From: JAICLL01 sp035252155
Lineage (GTDB): Bacteria > Planctomycetota > Planctomycetia > Pirellulales > JAICIG01
Assembly (NCBI GenBank): GCA_035252155.1
Contig: DATFDL010000217.1
Location: 1-20,225, forward strand
Reading direction: 5' to 3'
DNA length: 20,225 nt
Shown: positions 7,416 to 14,796 of the stretch, one piece after another
Layout of the letters: each line of letters starts with the position of its first letter
How positions within the stretch are numbered: position 1 is the stretch's first letter
The notes under the pieces: model-generated
Databases searched by the model: none
What the model was told of the DNA's origin: nothing
The model's input: the letters and a program-made list of their open reading frames with translations, nothing else
Position numbers and translations under genes: made by a program

Positions 7416-7868
7416 TTATTCTTTCTGGAGGACTCGCTTCTGCACATCAACCTCGATCTCGCCGAATGCTTCCTCATGGCGGTTAATGGTCGTTTCCAGC
7501 GCGGCTAGCATACGCTTCGCGGTGTAGAAATTCAGCACGGTCCGCTGTTGAACGCCGATCGGCTTAGTGGGCATTCCAAATGGCTCATGGTTCAAACCAA
7601 AGTCGAGGATCACTTCTTCCGGCGTTCCGGTCACGCGGCAAAAATTGGCGTACACCGCTGTGGGATTCGAACTTTCTACGACGATGGTCGCCTCGCCGGC
7701 CGCATGCTCTGTCTCTGACGCTTCTTTCGAGGATGCTTCTTTCGAGCGAGCGGCGCGAGGCGTCGAGCGATCTGCTGGTGCGGCGAACAAAATTTGGCCT
7801 GCGATAACGCCCGCGAATACGCATCCGGCACCCAAGAAAACAATGCGCCGCTGAAATGATCGAATCAT
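7416..7868 (-). CDS. Membrane-anchored DUF3467 protein
   Basis: The product has 150 residues. The N-terminal basic and hydrophobic segment (MIRSFQRRIVFLGAGCVFAGVIAGQILFA, residues 1-29) should be a signal anchor or signal peptide. It is followed by an Ala/Ser/Lys/Glu-rich linker containing a doubled KEAS motif (residues about 34-60). Residues 62-150 match DUF3467: 'YANFCRVTGTPEEVILDFGLN', then 'VQQRTVLNFYTAKRMLAALETTINRHEEAFGEIEVDVQKR'. Family members are usually about 100-residue proteins without an export signal (from memory), so the anchored form is unusual. The gene lies 150 bp upstream of the secretin-like gene on the same strand and may be co-transcribed with it. It is divergent from the di-heme gene across 214 bp. 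Function of the family is unknown. Confidence 0.88.
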   Translation of the reverse strand: MIRSFQRRIVFLGAGCVFAGVIAGQILFAAPADRSTPRAARSKEASSKEASETEHAAGEATIVVESSNPTAVYANFCRVTGTPEEVILDFGLNHEPFGMPTKPIGVQQRTVLNFYTAKRMLAALETTINRHEEAFGEIEVDVQKRVLQKE

Positions 7869-8082
7869 GAGCTGTGCTCCGTGTGAAATGTGCTTCTGCT
7901 TCCCCGGATCCTTCGACCCTAGCCAATATACTTGCTCGGTCAGCCCGGCGCTAGTCCGTCACGTTGCAGAGGAGACGAAATAGTTGCCTTTCGCGCCCTG
8001 ATTGGTATGCTCACGAATAGAGCGGCGTCAGCCATGTCACTCGCCGCTCGGTCGGAACCGTTCAAACCACGAGGAGGCTGCC

Positions 8083-9561
8083 ATGCGCCAGTCGGTACGC
8101 GCGTCTCTGAAGGGGGCTTGCAATCTGGGCACTTGGGGAGCGGGTTCTTCTGTCCAATGGGGCGGCTGGGTCTTTTGGGGCGGCTGGGTCTTTGCCTTGA
8201 TGGTCATGGTCGGCCATTCCCCAGCGGACGATGCACGTGGCGAGGCCAATCGGAGCTCGTCAAAAAAAACCACGACAGGTCAAGAATTGTTCCTGCGTGA
8301 GTGGCTGGTGGACGATGCCCGTTCGGTCGCGGGCGACGGCCTGGGGCCCTTGTACAACGCGGCCTCGTGCGTCGAATGCCATCGGCTCGGCGGAATCGGC
8401 GGAGCCGGAGCAAATGACAACAACGTCGACCTGCTGACCGTCAAAGTATCGCGGAAAGCGGTGGATGCCGGAGATCTCAGCCAACGGGTTGCTGAGTTTC
8501 ATCCGGCGTTGGCAAACGGTCGACTTTCTGCCACCACGGTGTTGCACCGTTTTTCGCGCGACTCGAATTACGACGGTTGGCGGAGGCGGTTTTTTTCCGC
8601 GCGCCAGCAAGCCCAGCTTTCTGCAGATCAGATTACGGCGAGCACAAATGCGGTCGAGGCAACAAACCACATTCAGCGACTCGACGGCATGGCGTACCAG
8701 CGTTCGCAACGCAACACGCCAGCACTGTTTGGCGCGGGACTGATCGATCGGCTTCCCGACTCGGTATTCGAGAAGATGGAGGCGCGGCAGTCATCGATTA
8801 CCGGCGGCGTGAGCGGGCGAGTGCCACGCGCGGCAAGGGGCAAGGTGGGCCGCTTTGGTTGGCGGGGACAAACCGAAAACTTGCACGAGTTTGTGCTCGG
8901 CGCCTGCGCGGTGGAGTTGGGGCTGGAAGCGCCAGAGCATGCTCAGCCCATCGATCCACTCGACGTGCAACTCGATGACAGCGGCCGGCCCGTTCGGTCA
9001 GGCCGCGGTTTGGACATTAGCGACGAACAATGCTATTCGTTGACTCAATTCGTCGCGCATCTGCCGCAACCCCGGCAATCGATGCCGACCAGCGATCTCG
9101 CCGCCGAAATCGCCGCGAGGGGCGAGAGGCAGTTTGCGAAAATCGGCTGCGCGGATTGCCACGTGCCTCAAGTTGCCGAGATCGCGGGCATCTATAGCGA
9201 TCTGTTGCTGCACGACATGGGAGAAGGTCTGGAAGACCCGGTGCCCGCCAATCCGGCGCAACCATCACTTGGCTCGGCCAGTTACTATGGAGGCGCCGAC
9301 TCGCTGCTGGCGACGGTTTCGCCCGAACAGCGCCGCGAGTGGCGCACGCCGCCGCTGTGGGGCGTGCGTGACAGCGCGCCCTATCTGCACGACGGCCGCG
9401 CGCAAACCTTCGCCGAGGCGATCGCCTGGCACGGTGGCGAGGCCGCCAAAAGTGCGCGCGAATTCCGACGGCTTGCGAGGGACGAACAAGAAGAAGTCGT
9501 CGCGTTTCTCAAGTGCCTGGCGGCCCCGACGCCCGAGTCGATCGCAAGCCTGGCTCGATGA
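8083..9561 (+). CDS. Di-heme cytochrome c oxidoreductase (DHOR/peroxidase-like)
   Basis: The product has 492 residues from the ATG at 8083, chosen because GAGGAGG stands six bases upstream. A 27-residue extension to 8002 is unlikely. The N terminus contains a hydrophobic export segment (about residues 22-45). Two heme c attachment motifs are present: CVECH at residues 96-100 and CADCH at 356-360. Downstream 'TPPLWGVRDSAPYLHDGRA' and 'AIAWHGGEA' are typical of the DHOR family (PF06537, thiol oxidoreductase/di-heme peroxidase-like), which acts in the periplasm on unknown donors. 'SNYDGWRRRFFSARQQ', 'NTPALFGAGLIDRLPD' and 'GRFGWRGQTENLHEFV' also fit. The last six codons and the stop lie in a 63-bp segment that is duplicated at the end of the FHA gene, so the C-terminal tail may have been altered by insertion. 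Confidence 0.92.
   Translation: MRQSVRASLKGACNLGTWGAGSSVQWGGWVFWGGWVFALMVMVGHSPADDARGEANRSSSKKTTTGQELFLREWLVDDARSVAGDGLGPLYNAASCVECHRLGGIGGAGANDNNVDLLTVKVSRKAVDAGDLSQRVAEFHPALANGRLSATTVLHRFSRDSNYDGWRRRFFSARQQAQLSADQITASTNAVEATNHIQRLDGMAYQRSQRNTPALFGAGLIDRLPDSVFEKMEARQSSITGGVSGRVPRAARGKVGRFGWRGQTENLHEFVLGACAVELGLEAPEHAQPIDPLDVQLDDSGRPVRSGRGLDISDEQCYSLTQFVAHLPQPRQSMPTSDLAAEIAARGERQFAKIGCADCHVPQVAEIAGIYSDLLLHDMGEGLEDPVPANPAQPSLGSASYYGGADSLLATVSPEQRREWRTPPLWGVRDSAPYLHDGRAQTFAEAIAWHGGEAAKSAREFRRLARDEQEEVVAFLKCLAAPTPESIASLAR
8158..8193 (+). repeat. Exact 18-bp tandem duplication in the signal segment
   Basis: TGGGGCGGCTGGGTCTTT occurs twice back to back and encodes WGGWVF-WGGWVF in the hydrophobic export segment of the di-heme protein. 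It lengthens the segment by six residues without breaking the frame. Confidence 0.9.
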
Positions 9562-9603
9562 GCGCTTCGCGGATGAGTTTGTCGACGTCGTTGGTCGAGG
9601 CGG
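9541..9603. repeat. 63-bp duplicated segment, copy 1
   Basis: The segment shares 60 of 63 positions with 11925-11987. On the minus strand it still encodes the peptide STNDVDKLIREALIEPGLR, the C terminus of the FHA protein, but here the frame has a stop (TAG) a few codons upstream and no start, so it is a gene fragment. Its plus strand supplies the last codons and TGA of the di-heme gene. Confidence 0.85.
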
Positions 9604-9613
9604 AGGGAAAACC

Positions 9614-9997
9614 CTACAGACATGGAGCCGGATACGCACGGACGGCCGAATCAACGGTCACGATGGTCAATCCATGCTCGAGTGCCTGAGCGACTAGAAG
9701 GCGGTCGAAGGGATCGCGGTGCAATGGCGGAAGCGCGGCCAGGTGCGGCAGGGCAGGCTCGTCCACAGGCAGGCTGGCAATCTGATGCGCCGCGCGCTGC
9801 CGAGGCAAGTAGTCGGCCGGGGGCGATGGTAGTGGCAACTTGCCCAGGGCAAACTTGATCACTGCTTCCCAAACCGAGGCCACACTGAGGAAAACTTCGT
9901 TCGTCGGTTCGCGGATTGCATCGGCGAACCGCTGCGGCAGCCGAGCATCGGCACTCACGTACCAGAGAAATATGTGCGTGTCGAGGAGCAGCCTCAT
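9614..9997 (-). CDS. PIN-domain ribonuclease toxin
   Basis: The product has 127 residues, the normal length for PIN toxins of the VapC superfamily (Sll0205-like type). The acidic active-site residues are visible: D6 in MRLLLDTHIFLW, E44 in SVASVWEAVIK, D98 in HRDPFDRLLVAQA and D116 in IVTVDSAV. They would bind Mg2+ for RNA cleavage (family knowledge). The start ATG overlaps the antitoxin stop by ATGA, so translation should be coupled and the toxin made after its antitoxin. The RNA target cannot be predicted. The toxin gene ends only 10 bp beyond the duplicated 63-bp segment, so the module abuts a recombination scar. Confidence 0.95.
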   Translation of the reverse strand: MRLLLDTHIFLWYVSADARLPQRFADAIREPTNEVFLSVASVWEAVIKFALGKLPLPSPPADYLPRQRAAHQIASLPVDEPALPHLAALPPLHRDPFDRLLVAQALEHGLTIVTVDSAVRAYPAPCL

Positions 9998-10251
9998 TCG
10001 CCCTCAAACAGCGTGACAATCTCATCGGGCAGCGGCTGATCGAAGTCGTCGGGAACCGTGAACTCGCCCGCCGCAAGCCCAAACGGGCGAGGCAGATTGC
10101 GGACCGGCGAAACCGGCTGAATTTTAGCGATTGCAACGTCACCGCGAACGACCAGCAGCGATTCGCCCGCCTCGATGTGGCGGACGAAGCCCAGCGGGTC
10201 GCGCTCGATTTCCTGAACCGAGATCTGAGTCATGTCGTCATTGTACGGCAT
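9994..10251 (-). CDS. Phd/YefM-type antitoxin
   Basis: The product has 85 residues from the ATG at 10251, chosen because GGAGG (10265-10261) lies nine bases upstream; a 6-residue longer frame would start inside that box. The N-terminal part 'MTQISVQEIERDPLGFVRHIEAGESLLVVRGDVAIAKIQPV' is the Phd/YefM DNA-binding fold (VSxxE...P...L..V..GE...V.R.G..VA.I.P). The acidic C-terminal part 'DDFDQPLPDEIVTLFEGE' should bind and neutralise the PIN toxin. Such antitoxins usually repress their own promoter; no operator palindrome was identified in the 130 bp upstream. Confidence 0.92.
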   Translation of the reverse strand: MPYNDDMTQISVQEIERDPLGFVRHIEAGESLLVVRGDVAIAKIQPVSPVRNLPRPFGLAAGEFTVPDDFDQPLPDEIVTLFEGE

Positions 10252-10381
10252 GATGGGGTGCCTCCGCAATTGTCATCATCGATTGGTAGTGTCGTCATAG
10301 TGTGGTGGTCGGCTTTCAGCCGCCGTCGGCCCAGCTTCGGCCGTTAGGCAGAAACGGGCGCGGTGCGCGGGAAACGGGCAG

Positions 10382-10636
10382 TTACTCACGAGGCAACTCA
10401 TTAAGTTGCTCGGCCCATTCTTTCGCAGGCTCTCGCCGCCAAGTACGCTCCCAAACGCTGCCGTCACGAAGGCGGATCACTTCGCTGTAAACCTCGTCTA
10501 TTACTTGGTGCTGCATCATGGGCATCAGGCTCGTCGGGTCATCAAGTCGCTTTTGCAGGGCCATGCCGCCAAAGAAAGCGGCCACGACCAGCATTAAGAC
10601 CAGCAACGCGCGGAGGGTGAATTGAGGGCGAGGCAT
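10382..10636 (-). CDS. Small single-pass membrane protein
   Basis: The product has 84 residues. It begins 'MPRPQFTLRALLVLMLVVAAFFGGMALQKRL': a basic and aromatic start, then one transmembrane segment (about residues 8-26), a pattern I recognise from numerous tiny planctomycete membrane proteins. The soluble tail 'SEVIRLRDGSVWERTWRREPAKEWAEQLNELPRE' is polar. The gene starts four bases after the stop of the upstream small membrane protein, with no Shine-Dalgarno sequence of its own, so the two probably form a coupled operon. No function is known. Confidence 0.78.
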   Translation of the reverse strand: MPRPQFTLRALLVLMLVVAAFFGGMALQKRLDDPTSLMPMMQHQVIDEVYSEVIRLRDGSVWERTWRREPAKEWAEQLNELPRE

Positions 10637-10640
10637 GAGG

Positions 10641-10853
10641 CTACGGCAAAAGATTGCTCAGGGCGTGGAACATTAGGTCAACCACCGTGCCGCCAAAGAA
10701 GTACGCGAGCGCTCCGAACAAAGATGCGATAGCAACGATGGCAACAGCGCAGAGCCAAGGGTCCAGCGACCGGCAAACGATCAGGGCGACGCCGCCGCTA
10801 AGAACGGATGCCGCAATGCCCCATTTCAAGCTGAACTGAAAACGGCGGGTCAT
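10641..10853 (-). CDS. Small two-span membrane protein
   Basis: The product has 70 residues from the ATG at 10853 (MTRRFQFSLKWG...). An upstream ATG at 10916 would add 21 residues of unlike composition. The FQFSLKW start parallels PQFTLRALL of the next gene. Two hydrophobic spans are visible, about residues 12-28 and 33-55 (with FGALAYFFGG). TATGAT at 10871-10866 is a possible -10 box very close to the start. No family is recognised. Confidence 0.68.
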   Translation of the reverse strand: MTRRFQFSLKWGIAASVLSGGVALIVCRSLDPWLCAVAIVAIASLFGALAYFFGGTVVDLMFHALSNLLP

Positions 10854-10956
10854 TGGGTCGATTCTATCATATCGCTGTCGGCGCCATGTTAAAATGGGCA
10901 AGTTGCGCGATGCCATTACGTTTGTTCTAATCGGTTGTGTTGACCGCTGGCAACCG

Positions 10957-10987
10957 CGGAAGAAAGGGGTCCCGGAAGAAAGGGGTC
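10957..10987 (+). repeat. Tandem 15-bp direct repeat upstream of the RAYT remnant
   Basis: CGGAAGAAAGGGGTC occurs at 10957-10971 and again at 10973-10987. Similar AAAGGGGTC leaders precede RAYT genes in planctomycetes (from memory). Confidence 0.7.
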
Positions 10988-11033
10988 GGGAGTCATTGTT
11001 GGCATGCCCGGCGAGTTTTCAGTAAGATCCGTA

Positions 11034-11206
11034 TCATGCCACGACATCCACGGGGTCGCCCAACCGGGTTTCGCCTATCATGTGCTGAATCGGGTCATCG
11101 GCCGCGCGCGGTTGTTCCGTTCGCAAAAGCACTACGCCGCTTTCGAGCGCGTTTGTTCGAGGCCCGACAGCGTCCCAGAACTCGGCTTCTTGCTTGGTGC
11201 GTGTAG
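11034..11206 (+). pseudogene. REP-associated tyrosine transposase (RAYT/Y1_Tnp) remnant
   Basis: The start MPRHPRGRP is in one frame. The next part, 'QPGFAYHVLNRVIGRARLFRSQKHYAAFERV', is in another, and 'LLAWCV' just before a stop returns to the first. Together they match the N-terminal third of IS200-like RAYT proteins (MPRRPR...YHVLNR..GR..LF....DY.AFE......LLAWCVMPNHWH). The catalytic HUH motif (NHWH) and tyrosine are missing, so the element is dead. At least two frameshifts plus truncation are needed. RAYTs mobilise REP-type palindromes, which lie immediately downstream here. The sequence beyond, 11207-11370, holds no recognisable coding sequence. Confidence 0.8.
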
Positions 11207-11372
11207 ATGCAGCTTGCACGAGATTGGTCGCGGTTCACTGCCGAACACCCCAGGGGTCATCGTCGTAACGGAAAGCCTTACAAGCACTTGCGGCGACCGC
11301 TCGGGCGGGGGCGGACATCGCCAGCCCAAAGCGATCGCAGGCCAAGGCGCGAGCGCGCTCGGCCAAGGCAAG

Positions 11373-11404
11373 CGGCAAAGGCGCAGCGCGCTGCGCCTTT
11401 GCCG
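11373..11404. repeat. 32-bp perfect palindrome, copy 1
   Basis: The 16-base arm CGGCAAAGGCGCAGCG is followed directly by its exact reverse complement. The central 26 bases recur at 11770-11795. Confidence 0.9.
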
Positions 11405-11517
11405 GTTGACAGCGAAAGCGAGGACGACGATGTCTACGCTGGTTACGGAAGGATTTTGACGGCTCCGCTCGCACGGCGCAGCGCTATAGGCGCGTCGCAC
11501 GGCGGATGCCCGCCTGA

Positions 11518-11661
11518 TCGGTTTTGACGTTCAAAATCGGCATGTGGACCAGCCGCCCTCGGCTGGTTCCGCGACGCCGACTGGCGTCGGCGATGCACAG
11601 CCGGGGGCGGCTGTGCCACATACCGGTTCCCGCAATTGCCGATTTTGAATGTCAAAACCGA
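11518..11661. mobile_element. 144-bp MITE/REPIN-like element with three internal hairpins
   Basis: Terminal inverted repeats of 25 bp (11518-11542 and 11637-11661) match at 24 of 25 positions; the left one starts TCGGTTTTGACGTTCAAAAT. Between them are three separate hairpins, each with a four-base loop: 11548-11567 (8-bp stem ACCAGCCG), 11575-11592 (7-bp stem CGCCGAC) and 11595-11616 (9-bp stem GCACAGCCG). The outer hairpins share the AGCCG core. No ORF of its own is present. It is best explained as a non-autonomous palindromic element; the RAYT remnant 300 bp upstream may be its relic mobiliser (inference). Confidence 0.75.
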
Positions 11662-11672
11662 GTAGGATCCAT

Positions 11673-11688
11673 GCGACAAACGTGTCGC
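11673..11688. repeat. Small tetraloop hairpin next to the MITE-like element
   Basis: GCGACA and TGTCGC form a perfect 6-bp stem around AACG, 11 bases outside the right terminal repeat. It may be a separate palindromic unit. Confidence 0.6.
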
Positions 11689-11768
11689 CTAAGTCGCAGG
11701 CGGCGGTGTTGTGCGCCATTCGCGGCGTGGTGTTCACGGACTTTTTCAACAGGCTCGCATGCGTGCCA

Positions 11769-11796
11769 TCAAAGGCGCAGCGCGCTGCGCCTTTGA
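11769..11796. repeat. 28-bp perfect palindrome, copy 2
   Basis: The arm TCAAAGGCGCAGCG is followed directly by its reverse complement. It shares its inner 26 bases with the palindrome at 11373-11404 but has different flanks, so it is a second insertion of the same unit. The rest of 11662-11922 shows no supported gene. Confidence 0.88.
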
Positions 11797-11922
11797 ACGC
11801 GCGCGGGCCGCGCGATGGGGTCGAGACCAGCGTCACTACTTCAATGGTGGCGCGACGACTGTAAGGCTCGACGACTGAACCGCCTGATCAAGACCGACCA
11901 GCCGGTGCCCGGCGTCGGCTAT

Positions 11923-14679
11923 CTATCGCAATCCAGGCTCGATGAGCGCTTCGCGAATGAGTTTGTCGACGTCGTTGGTCGAGGCGGCGGGAGCGTCGGA
12001 GGGCTGGCGGCGGGCCGACCAGGCCCTGCCCGCCGCGGCCGCGGCCCCCAAGCAGACGATCGCCAGACAGGCCGCGGCGGCCCACAGCAACTTGCGGCGG
12101 CGGCCGCTTTCGCGCTTGGCGCGGAAGTCGAGCAAGCGGCCGATCACGCGATCGTCGAGCACCCATTGGTCTTCCGCGGTCGGCAGTGCGTCAGGCTCGG
12201 GTTCGGCCGCGGCAGGCGGCGTGAGTTCCAGCGCGGCGGCGACCGGCTCGGCAGTGGGCAGTGATGCGGCAGGCGTCGCTTCAAGCTGCTCGTCGGGCAA
12301 TGCATCTCGCTCGACGACGACTTCGTCTTTTCGGCTGGCAAACAGTTCGCCGCGCGTCGCGGCCAGCTCGGCCTGAAGCTGCTCGATGATTTTTCTGGCG
12401 TCGGCCAACTCCGCCTGGCTCGCGAGGGATGTCTGCCGATTCTGGTCGCGCTCGTCCTCCAGATCGGCGATTTCCTGGCGCAACGATTCTTCGAGCGCCG
12501 CGAGACACTCGTTGGCCGACGCTTGCAGTGCCGCGGTGACGCGCTCAATCTCGCGCTGGTGCGATTGGCGCAAGGCGGCGAGACTCTCGTCCGCATTCGA
12601 TTGCAATGCCGCAAAGTCGTCGCGGACCGACGCGAGTTCGCGCTGACTGGCCGCCGACGCTTCTTCGAGCCGAGCGACATTTTTTGTCGTTTCGGCAACC
12701 GCCCGCTCACGGTCGGCAGCCACTCGTTCGGCGGCCTCTCGTGCGGCCTTGGCACTGGCAACGTCGCGAGTCAATTGTTCGCTCAGCACAGCGATCTGCT
12801 TATCGGCCGAAGCAAGAATGGTTGCTTGTTCATTTTTGCTGGCCGCGAGCAACTCCCGTGCTTCGGAGATCTCTGCATTGAGTCGCGATACGTTTTCTGT
12901 TGCTTCGCACAGTGCCCGGTCGCGCTCGGCAGCCACTCGTTCGGCGGCCTCTCGTGCGGCTTCGGCACTGGCGATGTCGCGAGTCAATTGTTCGCGCAAG
13001 GCAGCGATCTGCTTATCGGCCGTAGCAAGAATGGTTGCTTGTTCATTTTTGCTGGCTGCGAGCAACTGCCGTGCTTCGGAGAGCTCCGCATTGAGTCGCG
13101 ATGCGCTTTCCGTCGCTTCGCACAGTGCCCGGTCGCGCTCGGCCGCCAGTTGCTCGGCGGCCTCTCGCGCGGCGATAGCGCTGCCGACGTCGTGCGCAAG
13201 TTGTTCGCGAAGCGCAGCGATTCGCTCGTCGGCGGCGCTTCGCAGGCTAGTCTGCTCCTGTTGGCCGACTTCAAGCAACTGCCGAGCTACTGCTAGTTCC
13301 GCTTCCAGCCGCGACACGGTTTCTGTAGCTTCGTCCACGGCCCATTCGCGCTCAGCAGCCAGCCGCTCAGCGGCTTCTCGTGCGGCCATAGCGCTGGCGA
13401 CGTCGCGCGTGAGTTGTTCGCGAAGCGCCGCCAGCCGCTCGTCGGCGGCGGTTCGCAGGTTTGATTGTTCAAGTTGGCTGGCCGCAAGCGACTGGCGCGC
13501 TTCAGCCAGTTCCGCTTCCAGCCGCGACACGGTTTCTGTCTCGGCCGGGTCTCGTGCGCCGGTAAGGGCCTTTAATTCGGCTGGTAGCCGCAATAGGTCT
13601 TCCTGGGCCTCGGCCAAGGCGGTCGCCCGCTCGGCCGCGGCCCGCTCGGCCAGCTCACGGGCGGTGGAGACGCTGTTCAGCTCGTCACGCAACGCCTCGC
13701 GCAAATCGGCGATCCGTTGCTCGCCCGCGGTCTGGTGGACGACAATCGCTTCTTGGCTGGCCGCCAGCTCCCTGCGCACGGCTTCCGCGTCGGCCTGCAG
13801 CGCGGCGTGGTCGGCCGCCAATTCGTCCAGTTGCCGTTGGTAGTCGGCGGCGGTGCCTTCGGCTATCTCGCGCGCGCTCGAGGCCGCAGCTAATTCTTGT
13901 CGCAAGCGTTCGATCTCATGGGCGACTTCGGTCAGCTCCGCGTCGCGGTCGGTCGCAACCGTCTCGGCATCGCGCGATTCGTCCCCTGATTCTTCAGCCT
14001 CGCCCACTTCTACCTTGCTCACTCGCGCCCCGAGATAGCGGCAACGGACGTCGCCCAAGGCGATGCGCTGGGACGGTGCCAGCAACCCAGCATCAAGGGG
14101 TTCCCCGTCTCGCCGAATGCCATTCGCGCCGAGCAGGTCGACGACCCAGAGCGACTGGCCGTCCCAAAACAGCACCGCGTGGGTGCGCGAGACGGTCGAA
14201 TGATGGACGCACAGCGTGCTGGGCGCCTGCCGGCCCATCACGGTGAGCTGCCGGCGAAGGTTGAGCTCGAAGGCGTGTTTTTTGTCGCCGGTCAGGCGAA
14301 CTCGCAGACGAGGCAAGGGCGCGGCGATGCTGTCTTTGGCCGCTGAATTGTGTTCCGTGGCGCGCGGCGGGGGACCCTCGCCGTCAAAGGCGGCGGAGAT
14401 TCGATAGCGGCCGATTTTGATCGACCGCTCAGCACCCAGCCACCCGGTTGATGCCGAGCCGGCGAGGCTCAGGCAGTAGATGCCTTCGTCGGTTGCATGT
14501 AGATACAAGTGACAGGGTGAAATGTCGGCGCCGGTCAGGACGACTTCGGCCCGATCGTGGCTGCCCAGGCGAGCATACGGTTTGGCCACTCGCAGGGTGC
14601 GGCGCGCGCCGTCGGCGTCCTCGACCGTCACCGCCAGGGTGCGATCCGACCAAAGTTGCTCACTGCTGGAAGTTGCCAC
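11923..14679 (-). CDS. Two-FHA-domain, long coiled-coil membrane protein
   Basis: The product has 918 residues from a GTG at 14679 with GAGGG just upstream. Residues about 14-105 form a degenerate FHA domain. Residues about 123-215 form a more canonical FHA domain with 'VMGRQ...VHHSTVSRTHAVLFWDGQSLWVVDLLGANGIRRDGEPL', which should bind phosphothreonine peptides. Residues about 240-780 are a continuous Glu/Ala/Arg/Leu-rich coiled coil that includes four 71-residue repeats (382-665). An acidic/Pro linker and a conserved-looking 'DQWVLDDRVIGRLLDFRAKR' precede a single transmembrane segment at about 865-885 (LLWAAAACLAIVCLGAAAAAG). The tail ends DVDKLIREALIEPGLR, so the FHA and coiled-coil part is cytoplasmic if the anchor is C-terminal (inference). 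The partner kinase is not in the window. The last codons lie in the 63-bp duplicated segment. Confidence 0.92.
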   Translation of the reverse strand: MATSSSEQLWSDRTLAVTVEDADGARRTLRVAKPYARLGSHDRAEVVLTGADISPCHLYLHATDEGIYCLSLAGSASTGWLGAERSIKIGRYRISAAFDGEGPPPRATEHNSAAKDSIAAPLPRLRVRLTGDKKHAFELNLRRQLTVMGRQAPSTLCVHHSTVSRTHAVLFWDGQSLWVVDLLGANGIRRDGEPLDAGLLAPSQRIALGDVRCRYLGARVSKVEVGEAEESGDESRDAETVATDRDAELTEVAHEIERLRQELAAASSAREIAEGTAADYQRQLDELAADHAALQADAEAVRRELAASQEAIVVHQTAGEQRIADLREALRDELNSVSTARELAERAAAERATALAEAQEDLLRLPAELKALTGARDPAETETVSRLEAELAEARQSLAASQLEQSNLRTAADERLAALREQLTRDVASAMAAREAAERLAAEREWAVDEATETVSRLEAELAVARQLLEVGQQEQTSLRSAADERIAALREQLAHDVGSAIAAREAAEQLAAERDRALCEATESASRLNAELSEARQLLAASKNEQATILATADKQIAALREQLTRDIASAEAAREAAERVAAERDRALCEATENVSRLNAEISEARELLAASKNEQATILASADKQIAVLSEQLTRDVASAKAAREAAERVAADRERAVAETTKNVARLEEASAASQRELASVRDDFAALQSNADESLAALRQSHQREIERVTAALQASANECLAALEESLRQEIADLEDERDQNRQTSLASQAELADARKIIEQLQAELAATRGELFASRKDEVVVERDALPDEQLEATPAASLPTAEPVAAALELTPPAAAEPEPDALPTAEDQWVLDDRVIGRLLDFRAKRESGRRRKLLWAAAACLAIVCLGAAAAAGRAWSARRQPSDAPAASTNDVDKLIREALIEPGLR
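11925..11987. repeat. 63-bp duplicated segment, copy 2 (probable source)
   Basis: This is the in-frame 3' end of the FHA gene and matches 9541-9603 at 60 of 63 positions. It is likely the parent copy because the frame is intact here. Confidence 0.85.
12685..13536 (-). repeat. Four tandem 213-bp coding repeats in the FHA gene
   Basis: Units start at 13536, 13323, 13110 and 12897, each encoding 71 residues of the type 'E.VSRL.AEL.EAR.LL...  .EQ...... AD..IAALREQLTRDVASA.AAREAAER.AAERD.A..EAT'. Units 3 and 4 are the most alike (for instance LLAASKNEQATILA and ADKQIA in both). The exact 71-residue period is not a multiple of seven, so it reflects gene-level duplication rather than heptads alone. 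Confidence 0.9.
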
Positions 14680-14796
14680 GTCGCCCTCGGGCCGGATGTC
14701 GGCGGCCCGTCATGTGCCTATCGCGCCTCGCGCCCGGCTTGGAGTTCAGCCCGGAGAAGCGCTGAAAACTCAGTATATCAGCAACTTGGGAAGATT

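Noticed and set aside
10276..10467. 63-codon minus frame between the antitoxin and the small membrane gene
   Set aside because: It overlaps the better-supported 84-residue membrane protein and has no protein-like pattern.
11207..11527. Plus and minus open frames in the spacer after the RAYT remnant
   Set aside because: They are of Arg/Pro-rich composition, are interrupted by the palindrome, and show no recognisable family; considered decayed or non-coding.
12749..13843. A 364-codon plus-strand open frame, rich in Ser/Ala/Arg, inside the FHA gene
   Set aside because: It is the antisense of the repetitive coiled-coil region; its Ser/Ala/Arg composition is the mirror of Glu/Ala/Arg codons and it has no domain.
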